A stretch of 64,000 bases of DNA from Xylocopa sonorina (lineage: Eukaryota; Arthropoda; Insecta; Hymenoptera; Apidae): NCBI RefSeq assembly GCF_050948175.1, contig NW_027490168.1:1-64000 (forward strand). The letters are read 5' to 3'. Position 1 is the stretch's first letter. Each line of letters begins with the position of its first letter. The position numbers and the translations under genes were made by a program. Positions 26,526 to 39,677 of this stretch are shown one piece after another. Below the pieces are notes generated by a model, which ran no database searches, was not told where the DNA came from, and saw nothing but the letters and a program-made list of their open reading frames with translations.

Positions 26526-29051
26526 CTATTTCCTAGCGAGGAAGTGTCGCATTTACATTCTTTGGAAGTGAATACGGGGTATACGTAAGACTCAACAATG
26601 AATATTATATATTATCATGAAACATAGTAATGAGTAGCGATATCGCGTTTTGAGTAGCATTGGAACTCTAATGCTGCCATACGTAGATATCTGCAAACGC
26701 TATTTCCTAGCAAGGAAGTGTCGCATTTACATTCTTTTGAAGTGAATACGAGGTAAGCATGACACTTCGCAATGAATACTATATCTTATCACGAAACATA
26801 GAAATGAGATGCGATATCGCGATTTAAGAAGCTTTAGAACTCTACTGCTTCGATACGTAGACATCTGCAAACGCTATTTCCTAGCAAGGAAGTGTCGCAT
26901 TACCATTCTTTTGAAGTGAGTACGAGGTATACATAACACTCCACATTGAATATTATATCTTATCATGAAACATAGAAATGAGATGAGATATGGCGATTTA
27001 AGAAGCATTAGAAATCTATTGCTTGGATATGTAGACATCTGCAAACGCTATTTCCTAGCAAGGAAGTGTCGCCATTACATTCTTTTGAGGTGAATACGAG
27101 GTATACATAACACTCCACAATGAATATTATATATTATCATGAAACATAGTAATGAGTAGCGATATCGCGTTTTGAGTAGCATTGGAACTCTAATGCTGCC
27201 ATACGTAGACATCTGCAAACGCTATTTCCTAGCAAGGAAGTGTCGCATGTACATTCAATTGAAGTGTATGCAAGGTATACATGGCACTTCGCAATGAATA
27301 TTATATCTTATCATGAAACATAGAAATGAAATGAGATATGGCGATTTAAGAAACATTAGAACCCTATTGCTTCGATACGTAGACATCTGCAAACGCTACT
27401 TCCTAGCAAGGAAGTGTCGCATTTACATTCCTTTGAAAGGATTACGAGGTATACATGACACTTCGCAATGAATATTATATCTTATCAGGAAACGTAGATA
27501 TGAGATGCGATATGACGATTTAAGAAGCATTAGAGCTCTATTGCTTGGATATGTAGACATCTGCAAACGCTATTTCCTAGCAAGGAAGTGTCGCCATTAC
27601 ATTCTTTTGAGGTGAATACGAGGTATACATAACACTCCACAATGAATATTATATATTATCATGAAACATAGTAATGAGTAGCGATATCGCGTTTTGAGTA
27701 GCATTGGAAATCTAATGCTGCCATACGTAGACATCTGCAAACGCTATTTCCTAGCAAGGAAGTGTCGCATTTACATTCATTTTAAGTGTATGCGAGGTAT
27801 ACATTACACCTCGCAATGAATATTATATACTATCATGAAACATAGAAATGAGAAGCGATATCGCGTTTTGAGAAGCATTAGAACCCTAATGCCACGAAAC
27901 GTAGACATCTGCAAACGCTATTTCCTAGCCAGGATGTGTCGCATTTACATTCTTTTGAAGTGAATACGAGGTATTCATAACACTGCACAATGAATATTAT
28001 ATCTTATCATGAAACATAGAAATGAGATGCGATATCGCGATTTAAGAAGCTTTAGAACTCTATTGCTTCGATACGTAGACATCTGCAAACGCTATTTCCT
28101 AGCAAGGAAGTGTCGCATTTACATTCTTTTGAAGTGAGTACGAGGTATACATAACACTCCACATTGAATATTATATCTTATCATGAAACATAGAAATGAG
28201 ATTAGATATGGCGATTTAAGAAGCATTAGAAATCTATTGCTTCGATACGTAGACATCTGCAAACGCTATTTCCTAGCAAGGAAGTGTCGCATGTACATTC
28301 AATTGAAGTGTATGCAAGGTATACATGGCACTTCGCAATGAATATTATATCTTATCATGAAACATAGAAATGAAATGAGATATGGCGATTTAAGAAACAT
28401 TAGAACCCTATTGCTTCGATACGTAGACATCTGCAAACGCTACTTCCTAGCAAGGAAGTGTCGCATTTACATTCCTTTGAAAGGAGTACGAGGTATACAT
28501 GACACTTCGCAATGAATATTATATCTTATCAGGAAACGTAGATATGAGATGCGATATGACGATTTAAGAAGCATTAGAGCTCTATTGTTTCGATACGTAG
28601 ACATCTGCAAACGCTACTACCTACCAAGGAAGTGTCGCATTTACATTCATTTGAAAGGAGTACGTGGTATACCTGACACTTCGCAGTGAATATTATATCT
28701 TAACATGAAACATAGAAATGAGATGCGATATGACGATTTAAGAAGCATTAGAATTCTATTGCTTCGATAAGTAGACATCTGCAAACGCTATTTCCAAGCA
28801 TGGAAGTGTCGCATTTACATTCTTTGGAAGTGAATACGGGGTATAGGTAACACTCCACAAAGAATATTATATATTATCATGAAACATAGTACTGAGTAGC
28901 GATATCGCGTTTTGAGTAGCATTGGAACTCTAATGCTGCCATACGTAGACATCTGCAAACGCTATTTCCTAGCAAGTAAGTGTCGCATTTACATTCATTT
29001 TTAGTGTATGCGAGGTATACATGACACTTCGCAATGAATATTATATATTAT
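26526..29051 (+). repeat. Local HOR of 3 and 7 monomers
   Basis: A monomer with TGAGTAGCATTGG and AATGCTGCCATACGTAGAC occurs at 26,651, 27,173, 27,695 and 28,913. The steps are 522, 522 and 1,218 bp, that is 3, 3 and 7 monomers exactly. Flanking monomers repeat with it, for example ATGTACATTCAATTGAAG near 27,250 and 28,290. This is a small nested HOR made by unequal exchange. Confidence 0.8.
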
Positions 29052-29560
29052 CATGAAACATAGAAATGAGATGCGATATCGCGATTTAAGAGGCATTAGA
29101 ACACTATTCCTTCGATACGGAGACATCTGCAAACGCTATTTCCTAGCAAGGTATTGTCCCGTTTACATTCTTCTCAAGTGAATACGAGGAGTACATAACA
29201 CTATACAATGAATATTATATCTTATCATGAAACATAGAAATGAGATGAGATATCGCGATTTAAGAAGCATTAGAACACTATTGCTTCGATACGTAGACAT
29301 CTGCAAACGCTATTTCTTAGCAAGGAAGTGTCGCATTTACATTCTTTTGATGTGAATACGAGGTATACATAACACTGCACATTGAATATTATATCTTATC
29401 ATGAAACATAGGAATGAGATGCGATATCGCGTTTTGAGAAGCAATAGAACTCTATTGCTTCGACACGTAGACATCTAACAACGCTATTTCCTAGGAAGGA
29501 AGTGTCGCATTTACATTCTTTTGAAAGGAATGCGAGGTATTCATGACACTTCGCAATGAA
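29052..29560 (+). repeat. Duplicate of 24,180-24,690 segment
   Basis: Matches 24,180 onward at an offset of 4,872 bp (28 x 174). Shared markers are AAGAGGCATTAGAACACTAT, GATACGGAGACATC, GAGGAGTACATAACACTATA and ATGAGATGAGATATCGCG. Similarity fades near 29,560, just before a truncated monomer. Confidence 0.75.
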
Positions 29561-29640
29561 TATTATATCGTATCATGAATCAGAAATGAGTTGCGATATA
29601 CCGTCTTAAGTAGCATTAGAACTCTATTTCTTCGATACGG

Positions 29641-29764
29641 AGACATCTGTAAACGTTATTTCCTAGGGAGAAGTGTCGCGATATTATATCGTATCATGAA
29701 ACATAGAAATGGGATGCGATATCGCGTTTTAAGTTGCTTTAGAACTCTATTTCTAGGATACGTT
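29641..29764 (+). repeat. Truncated monomer (about 50 bp lost)
   Basis: The landmark AGACATCTG is 124 bp from the next instead of 174. AAGTGTCGC at about 29,679 joins directly to GATATTATATCGTATCATG, so the segment from ATTTACATTC to about CGCAATGA is missing. TCGCA stands at both ends of the lost segment in intact monomers, so a short-homology deletion is plausible. Confidence 0.8.
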
Positions 29765-30390
29765 AGACATCTGCAAACGCAATTTCCTAGCAAGGACGTG
29801 TCTCATTTACCTTCTTTTGAAGTGAATACGAGGTGTACATAACACTCTACAATGAATGTTATATCTTATCATGAAACATAGAAATGAGATGCGATATCGA
29901 ATTTTAAGAAGCTTTAGAACTCTATTGCTTCGATACGAAGACATCTGCAAACGCTATTTCCTAGCAAGGAAGTGTCGCATTTACATTCTTTTGAAAGGAA
30001 TACGAGGTATACATGACACTTCGCAATAAATATTATATCTTATCATGAAACATAGAAATGAGATGCGATATGACGGTTTAAAGAAGCATTAGAACTCTAT
30101 TGCTTCGATACGTAGACATCTGCGAATGCTACTTCCTAGGAAGGAAGTGTAGCACTTACATTCTTATCAAGTGAATACGAGGTATACATAACACTGCACA
30201 ATGAATATTATATCTTACCATGAAACATAGAAATGAGAAGCGATATGGCGGTTTAAGAAGCATTAGATCCCTATTGCTTCGATACGAAGACATGTGCAAA
30301 CGCTATTTCCTAGCAAGGAAGTGTCGCATTTACATTATTTTGAAGTGAGTACCAGGTATACATGACACTTCGCTATGAATATTATATCTT
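29765..30390 (+). repeat. Diverged family-2 monomers
   Basis: About 3.5 monomers of mixed subtype. The first has CGTTAGACATC with one extra T. No other features are seen. Confidence 0.75.
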
Positions 30391-31420
30391 AACATGAAGC
30401 ATAGAAATGAGATGCGACATCGCGTTTTGAGAAGCATTAGAACTCTATTGCTACGATACGTAGATATCTGTAAACGCTATTTCCTAGCAAGGAAGTGTCG
30501 CATTTACATTCTTTTGAAGTGAATACGAGGTAAGCATGACACTTCGCAATGAATACTATATCTTATCACGAAACATAGAAATGAGATGCGATATCGCGAT
30601 TTAAGAAGCCTTAGAACACTATTGCTTCGATACGTAGAGATCTGCAAACGCTATTTCCCAGCAAGGAATTGTCGCATTTACATTCATTTGAAGTGTATGC
30701 GAGGCATAAGTGACACTTAGCAATGAATATTATATCTTATCATGAAACATAGAAATGAGATGCGATATCGTGTTTGATGAAGCATTAGAATTCTATTGCT
30801 TCGATACGTAGACATCTGCAAACGCTATTTCCTAGCAAGGAAGTGTCGCTTTTGCATTCTTTTGAAGTGAATACGAGGTATACATAACACTGAATATTAT
30901 ATGAATATTATACACAATGAATATTATATATTATCATGAAACATAGTAATGAGTAGCGATATCGCGTTTTGAGGAGCATTAGAACTCTAATGCCACGAAA
31001 CGTAGACATCTACAAACGCTATTTCTTAGCAGGGAAGTGTCGCACTTACATCCATTTGAAGTATAGTCGGGATATACATAACACTGCACAATGAATATTA
31101 TATCTTATCATGAAACATAGAAATGAGATGTGATATCGCGATATAAGAAGCATTAGAACTCCATTGCTTCGAAACGTAGACATCTGCAGCCATTATTTCC
31201 TAGCAAGGAACTCTCGCATTCACATTCGTTTGAATTGTATGCGAGGAACACATGAAACTTCGCAATGAATATTATATATTATCATGAAACACAGATATGA
31301 GATTCGATATCCCGAATTAGCAAGCTTTAGGAATCTATTGCTTCGATACGTAGACATCTGCAAATGCTATTTCCTAGCAAGGAAGTGTCGCATTTACATT
31401 CTATTGAAATGTATACGAGG
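30391..31420 (+). repeat. Block duplicated 20 monomers downstream, copy 1
   Basis: The stretch marked by AACATGAAGCATAG at 30,391, GAGGCATAAGTGACACTTAG at 30,701 and GCGAGGAACACATGAAAC at 31,241 is matched at 33,890-34,880. Offsets are 3,499 bp before the 30,892 insertion and 3,479 bp after it, 20 x 174 plus 19 and minus 1. Rare variants such as TCGTGTTTGATGAAGC are shared. Confidence 0.8.
30892..30912 (+). repeat. 21-bp local insertion of GAATATTATAT-like units
   Basis: Here CATAACACT is followed by two imperfect copies of GAATATTATAT before CACAATGAATATTATATA resumes. The duplicate at about 34,390 reads CATAACACTCCACAATG with no insertion. The inserted motif copies the GAATATTATAT that follows at once, so it looks like a templated or slippage event private to this copy. 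Confidence 0.8.
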
Positions 31421-32340
31421 TATACATAACACTCCACAATGAATATTATACATTATCATGAAACAAAGTAATGAGTAGCGATATCGCGTTTTGAGAAGCA
31501 TTAGAACTCTAATGCCACGATACGTAGATATCTGCAAACGCTATTTTCTGGCAAGGAACTGTCGCATTCACATTCATTTGAAGTGTGTGCGAGGTATACA
31601 TGACACTCCGCAGTGAATATTATATATTATCATGAAGCATAGAAATGAGAAGCGATATGACGATTTAAGAAGCATTCGAACTCTATTGCTTCGATACGTA
31701 GACATCTGAAAACGCCACTTCCCAGCAAGGAAATGTCGCATTTAATTCATTTTAAGTGTATCCGAGGTATACATGACACTTCGCAATGAATATTATATAT
31801 TATAAAGAAACATAGAAAAGGGAAGCGATATCGCGTTTTGAGAAGCATTAGAGCACTAATTCTGCGATACGTAGACATCTGCAAACGCTACTTCCTAGGA
31901 AGGAAGTGTAGCATTTACATTCTTTTCAAGTGAATACGAGGTACACATAACACTGCACAATGAATACTATATCTTATCATGAAACATAGAAATGAGATGC
32001 GATATCGCTATTTAAGAAGCATTTGATCTCTATTGCTTCGATTCGTAGATATCTGCAAACGCTACTACCTTGCAAGGAAGTGTCGTACTTACATTCTTTT
32101 GAAGTGAATACGAGGTATACATAACACTCCACAATGAATATTATATCTTATCATGAAACATAGAAATGAGATGTAATATGGCGATTTAAGAAGCATCAGA
32201 TCTCTATTGCTTCGATACGTAGACATCTGCAAACGCTATTTCCTAGCAAGGAAGTGTCGCATTTACATTCTTTTGTAGTGAGCACGAGGTATACATAACA
32301 CTCCACAATGAATATTATATATTATAATGAAACTTGGTAA
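31421..32340 (+). repeat. Diverged family-2 monomers
   Basis: About five monomers of mixed subtype with no HOR order that I can see. No gene or mobile element is visible. Confidence 0.75.
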
Positions 32341-33180
32341 TGAGTAGCGAGCTCGGGCTTTGAGAAGCATTAGAACTCTAATGGTACGATACGTAGACAT
32401 CTGCAAACGCTATTTCGTAGCAAGGAAGTGTCGCATTTACATTCTTTTGAGGTGAATACGAGGTATACATAACACTGCTCAATGAATATTATGTCTTATC
32501 ATGAAACATAGAAATGAGATGCGATATGGCGATTTATGAAGCATTAGATCCCTATTGCTTCGATACGTAGACATCTGCAAACGCTACTTCCCAGCAAGGA
32601 AATGTCGCATTTACATTCTTTTGAAAGGAATACGAGGTATACATAACACTACGCAATGAATTCTATATCTTTTCATGAAACGTAGATATGAGATGCGATA
32701 TGACGATTTAAGAAGCATTAGAAAACTGTTGCTTCGACACGTAGACATCTGCAAACGCTAGTTCCAAGCAAGGAAGTGTCGCATTTACATTCTTTTGAAG
32801 TGAATACGAGGTATACATAACACTCCACGATGAATATTATATATTATAATGAAACATGGTATTGAGTAGCGAGCTCGGGCTTTGAGAAGCATTAGAACTC
32901 TAATGGTACGATACGTAGACATCTGCAAACTCTATTTCCTAGCAAGGAAGTGTCGCATTTACATTCTTTTGAGGTGAATACGAGGTATACATAACACTGC
33001 ACAATGAATATTATGTCTTATCATGAAACATAGAAATGAGATGCGATATGGCGGTTTATGAAGCATTAGATCCCTATTGCTTCGCTACGTAGACATCTGC
33101 AAACGCTACTTCCTGGCAAGGAAGTGTCGCATGTACATTCAGTTGAAGTGTATGCGAGGTACACATGACACGTCGCACTG
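32341..33180 (+). repeat. Three-monomer tandem duplication
   Basis: The rare segment TGAGTAGCGAGCTCGGGCTT followed by TCTAATGGTACGATACG appears at 32,341 and 32,863, exactly 522 bp apart. The following monomers (GAGGTGAATACGAGG, then GCGATATGGC with TTTATGAAGCATTAG) are also paired. One round of three-monomer duplication explains it. Confidence 0.8.
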
Positions 33181-33367
33181 AATATTATATATCATCATAA
33201 AACGTATAAATGAGAAGCGATATCGCGTTTTGAGAAGCATTAGAACTCTATTGCTTCGATACGTAGACACCTGCAAACGCTATTTCCTAGCAAGGAAGTG
33301 TCGCATTTACATTATTTTGAAGTGAGTACCAGGTATACATGACACTTCGCTATGAATATTATATCTT

Positions 33368-34980
33368 AACATGAAGCATAGAAATGAGATGCGACATCGC
33401 GTTTTGAGAAGCATTAGAACTCTATTGCTACGATACGTAGATATCTGTAAACGCTATTTGCTAGCAAGGAAGTGTCGCATTTACATTCTTTTGATGTGAA
33501 TACGAGGTAAGCATGACACTTCGCAATGAATACTATATCTTATCACGAAACATAGAAATGAGATGCGATATCGCGATTTAAGAAGCATTAGAACACTATT
33601 GCTTCGATACCTAGACATCTGCAAACGCTATTTCCCAGCAAGGAAGTGTCGCATTTACATTATTTTGAAGTGTATGCAAGGTATAAGTGACGTTTCGCAA
33701 TGAATATTATATCTTGTCACGAAACACAGAAATGAGATGCGATATCGCGATTTAAGAAGCATTAGAACACTATTGCTTCGATACGAAGACATGTGCAAAC
33801 GCTATTTCCCAGCAAGGAAGTGTCGCAATTACATTATTTTGAAGTGAGTACCAGGTATACATGACACTTCGCAATGAATATTATATCTTAACATGAAGCA
33901 TAGAAATGAGATGCGACATCGCGTTTTGAGAAGCATTATAAATCTATTGCTACGATACGTAGATATCTGTAAACGCTATTTCCTAGCACGGAAGTGTCGC
34001 ATTTACATTCTTTTGAAATGAATACGAGGTAAGCATGACACTTCGCAATGAATATTATATCTTATCACGAAACATAGAAATGAGATGCGATATCGCGATT
34101 TAAGAAGCCTTAGAACACTATTGCTTCAATACGTAGAGATCTGCAAACGCTATTTCCCAGCAAAGAATTGTCGCATTTACATTCATTTGAAGTGTATGCG
34201 AGGCATAAGTGACACTTAGCAATGAATATTATATCTTATCATGAAACATAGAAATGAGATGCGATATCGTGTTTGATGAAGCATTAGAATTCTATTGCTT
34301 CGATACGTAGACATCTGCAAACGCTATTTCCTAGCAAGGAAGTGTCGCTTTTGCATTCTTTTGAAGTGAATACGAGGTATACATAACACTCCACAATGAA
34401 TATTATATATTATCATGAAACATAGTAATGAGCAGCGATATCGCGTTTTGAGGAGCATTAGAACTCTAACGCCACGAAACGTAGACATCTACAAACGCTA
34501 TTTCTTAGCAGGGAAGTGTCGCACTTACATCCATTTGAAGTATAGTCGGGATATACATAACACTGCACAATGAATATTATATCTTATCATGAAACATAGA
34601 AATGAGATGCGATATCGCGATTTAAGAAGCATTAGAACTCCATTGCTTCGAAACGTAGACATCTGCAGCCACTATTTCCTAGCAAGGAACTGTCGCATTC
34701 ACATTCGTTTGAATTGTATGCGAGGTACACATGAAACTTCGCAATGAATATTATATATTATCATGAAACACAGATATGAGATTCGATATCCCGAATTAGC
34801 AAGCTTTAGAAATCTATTGCTTCGATACGTAGACATCTGCAAATGCTATTTCCTAGCAAGGAACTGTCGCATTCACATTCATTTGAAGTGTATGCGAGGT
34901 ATACATGACACTCCGCAGTGAATATTATATCTTATCATGAAACATAGAAATGAGATGCGATATGACGATTTAAGAAGCAT
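33368..34980 (+). repeat. Three-monomer duplication plus copy 2 of the 30.4-kb block
   Basis: AACATGAAGCATAG occurs at 33,368 and 33,890 (522 bp). The downstream part, 33,890-34,880, is the partner of 30,391-31,420. The region was therefore built by a block duplication and a three-monomer step. Confidence 0.8.
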
Positions 34981-37900
34981 TAGATCCCATTTGCTTCGAT
35001 ACGTAGACATCTGCAAACGCCATTTCCCAGCAAGGAAGTGTCGCAGTTACATTCTTTTGAAAGGAATACGAGGTATACATGTCACATCGCAATGAATATT
35101 ATATCATATCTTGAAACGTAGATATGAGATGCGATATGACGATTTAAGAAGCATTAGAACTCTATTGCTTCGATACGTAGACATCTGCAAACGCTACTAC
35201 CTACCAAGGAAGTGTCGCATTTACATTCTTTTCAAGTGAATACGAGGTATACATAACACTGCACAATGAATATTATATCTTATCATGAAACATAGAAATG
35301 AGATGCGATATGACGATTTAAGAAGCATTAGAACTCTATTGCTTCGATACGTAGACATCTGCAAACGCTAGTTCCTAGCAAGGAAGTGTCGCATTTGCAT
35401 TCTTTTGAAGTGTATGAGAGGTATACATGACTCTCCGTAGTGAATATTATATATCATCATGAAGCATAGAAATGAGAAGCGATATGACGATTTAAGAAGT
35501 ATTAGAACTCTATTGCTTCGATACGTAGACATCTGCAAACGCTACTTCCTAGGAAGGAAGTGTCGCATTTCCATTCTTTTCAAGTGAATACGAGGTATAC
35601 ATAACACAGCACAATGAATATTATATCTTATCACGAAACATCGAAATGAGATGCGATATGACGATTTAAGAAGCATTAGAAATCTATTGCTTCGATACGT
35701 AGACATCTGCAAACGCTACTTCCTAGGAAGGAAGTGTAGCATTTACATACTCTTCAAGTGAATACGAGGTATACATAACACTGCACAATGAATATTATAT
35801 CTTATCATGAAACATAGAAATGAGATGCGATATGACGATTTAAGAAGCATTAGAACTCTATTGCTTCGATACGTAGACATCTGCAAACGCCATTTCCCAG
35901 CAAGGAAGTGTCGCAGTTACATTCTTTTGAAAGGTATACGAGGTATACATGTCACATCGCAATGAATATTATATCATATCTTGAAACGTAGATATGAGAT
36001 GCGATATGACAATTTAAGAAGCATTAGAACTCTATTGCTTCGATACGTTGACATCTGCAAACGCAACTACCTACCAAGGAAGTGTCGCATTTACATTCTT
36101 TTTAAGTGAATACGAGGTATACATAACACTGCACAATGAATATTATATCTTATCATGAAACATAGAAATGAGATGCGATATGACGATTTAAGAAGCATTA
36201 GAAATCTATTGCTTCGATTCGTAGACATCTGCAAACGCAATTTCCTAGGAAGGAAGAGCCGCATTTACATTCATTTTAAGTGCATGCGAGGTATACATAA
36301 CACTGCACAATGAATATTATATCTTATCATGAAACATAGAAATGAGATGCGATATCGCGATATAAGAAGCATTAGAACCCTATTTCTTCGATACGGATAC
36401 ATCTGCAAACGCTACTTCCTAGCAAGGATGTGTCGCATTTACATTCTTTTGAAAGGAATACGAGGTATACATGACACTGCACAATGAATATTATATCTTA
36501 TCATGAAACATAGAAATGAGATGCGATATCGCGTTTTGAGAAGCATTAGAACTCTATTGCTTCGATACGTAGACATCTGCCAACGCTATTTCCTAGCAAG
36601 GAAGTGTCGCATTTACATTCATTTGAAGTGTATGCGAGGTGTACATAACACTGCACAATGAATATTATATCTTATCATGAAACATAGAAATGAGATGCGA
36701 TATGGCGATATAAGAAGCATTAGAACTCTATTGCTTCGATACGTAGACATCTGCAAACGCTACTTCCTAGGAAGGAAGTGTAGGATTTACATTCTTTTTA
36801 AGTGAATACGAGGTATACATAACACTGCACAATGAATATTATATCTTATCATGAAACATAGATATGTGATGCGATATGACGATTTAAGAAGCATTAGAAC
36901 TCTATTGCTTCGATACGTAGATATCTGCAAACGCTACTTCCTAGGAAGGAAGTGTCGCATTTCCATTCTTTTCAAGTGAATACGAGGTATACATAACACA
37001 GCACAATGAATATTATATCTTATCACGAAACATCGAAATAAGATGCGATATGACGATTTAAGAAGCATTAGAAATCTATTGCTTCGATACGTAGACATCT
37101 GCAAACGCTACTTCCTAGGAAGGAAGTGTAGCATTTACATACTCTTCAAGTGAATACGAGGTATACATAACACTGCACAATGAATATTATATCTTATCAT
37201 GAAACATAGAAATGTGATGCGATATGACGATTTAAGAAGCATTAGAACTCTATTGCTTCGATACGTAGACATCTGCAAACGCCATTTCCCAGCAAGGAAG
37301 TGTCGCAGTTACATTCTTTTGAAAGGTATACGAGGTATACATGTCACATCGCAATGAATATTATATCATATCTTGAAACGTAGATATGAGATGCGATATG
37401 ACAATTTAAGAAGCATTAGAACTCTATTGCTTCGATACGTTGACATCTGCAAACGCAACTACCTACCAAGGAAGTGTCGCATTTACATTCTTTTTAAGTG
37501 AATACGAGGTATACATAACACTGCACAATCAATATTATATCTTATCATGAAACATAGAAATGAGATGCGATATGACGATTTAAGAAGCATTAGAACTCTA
37601 TTGCTTCGATACGTAGACATCTGCAAACGCTACTTCCTAGGAAGGAAGTGTAGCATTTACATTCTTTTTAAGTGTATGCGAGGTATACATGACACTTCGC
37701 AGTGAATATTATATATTATCATGAAAGATAGGAATGAGAAGCGATATGGCGATCTAAGAAGCATTAGATCCCTATTGCTTCGATACGTAGATATCTGCAA
37801 ACGCTACTTCCTAGGAAGGAAGTGTCGCATTTACATTCTTTTCAAGTGAATACGAGGTATACATGACACTTCGGAATGAATATTATATCATATCATGAAA

Positions 37901-39677
37901 CGTAGATATGAGATGCGATATGACGATTTATAAGCATTAGAACACTTTTGCTTCGATACGTAGACATCAGCAAACGCTATTGCCTTGCACGGAAGTGTTA
38001 CATTTACATTCATTTGATGTGTATCCGAGGTATACATGACACTTCGCAGCGAATATTGTATCTCATCATGAAACATAGGAATGAGATGCGATATGACGAT
38101 TTAAGAAGCATTAGAACTCTATTGCTTCGATACATAGACATCTGCAAACGCTATATCCTAGCAAGGAAGTGTCGCATTTACATTCATTTGAAAGGAATAC
38201 GAGGTATACATGACACTTCGCAATGAATATTATATCTTATCATGGGACATAGAAATGAGATGCGATATGACGATTTGAGAAGCAATAGAACTCTATTGCT
38301 TCGATACGTAGACATCTGCAAACGCTATTTCCTCGCAAGGAAGTGTCGCATTTACATTCATTTGAAAGGAATACGAGGTATACATGACACTTCGCAATGA
38401 ATATTATGTCTTATCATGGGACATAGAAATGAGATGCGATATGACGATTTAAGAAGCAATAGAACTCTATTGCTTCGATACGTAGACATCTGCAAACGTT
38501 ATTTCCTCGCAAGGAAGTGTCGCATTTACATTCATTTGAAGTGTATGCGAGGTATACATAACACTGCACAATGAATATTATATCTTATCATGAAACATAG
38601 AAATGAGATGCGATATGACGATTTAAGAAGCATTAGAACTCTATTGCTTCGATGCGTAGACATCTGCAAACGCTACTTCCTAGGAAGGAAGTGCCGCATT
38701 TCCATTCTGTTCAAGTGAATACGAGGTATACATAACACTGCACAGTGAATATTATATGTTATCATGAAACATAGAAATGAGAAGAGATATCGCGATTTAA
38801 GAAGCATTAGAACACTATTGCTTCGATACGTAGACACCTGCAAACGCTATTTCCTAGCAAGGAAGTGCCGCATTTACATTCTTTTGAAGTGAGTACGAGG
38901 TATACATGACACTTCGCAATGAATACTATAGCTTATCATGAAACATAGAAGTAAGATGCGATATGACGATTTAAGAAGCATTGGATCTCTCTTGCTTCGA
39001 TACGTAGACATCTCCAATCGCTACATCCTAGCAAGGAAGTGTCGCATTTACATTCGTTTGAAGTGAATACGATGTATAAATAACACTCCACAATGAATAT
39101 TATATCCTATCTTGAAACCTATAAATGAGATGAGATATCGTGCTTTAAGAAACACTAGAACTCTATTGCCTCGATACGTAGACATCTGCAAACCTTATTT
39201 CCTAGGAAGGAAGTGTTACATTTACATCCATGTAAAGTGTATGCGAGGTATACATAACACTCCACAATGAATATTATATCTTATCACGAAACATAGAAAT
39301 GAGATGTGATAATGCATTCTAAGAAGCATTGTAACTCCATTGCTACGATACGTAGACATCTGCAAACGCTATTTCCTAGCTGGGAAGTGTCGCACTTACA
39401 TTCATTTGGTGTATAGACGCGGAATACGTAACACTCCACAATGAATATTATATCTTATCATGAAACATAGAAATGAGATGCGATATGGCGATTTAAGAAG
39501 CATTAGAAATCTATTGCTTCGATACGCAGACACCAGCAAACGCTATTTCCTAGCAAGGATGTGTCGCATTTACATTCTTTTGAAGTGAATACGAGGTATA
39601 CATAACACTCCACAATGAATATTATATCTTATCGTGAAACATAGATATGAGATGCGATATGACGATTTAAGAAGCAT
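34981..39677 (+). repeat. Second HOR zone, unit R1, 27 monomers
   Basis: From TAGATCCCATTTGCTTCG at 34,981 to the same state at 39,678 is 4,697 bp (27 x 174 minus 1). Paired landmarks at this offset include AGAGCCGCATTTACATTC (36,255 and 40,952), CATCTGCCAACGC (about 36,575 and 41,272) and GACAATTTAAG (37,400 and 42,097). Inside the unit an 8-monomer step (1,392 bp) joins 36,008 and 37,400. Most monomers are of the GATATGACGATTTAAG subtype. Confidence 0.85.
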
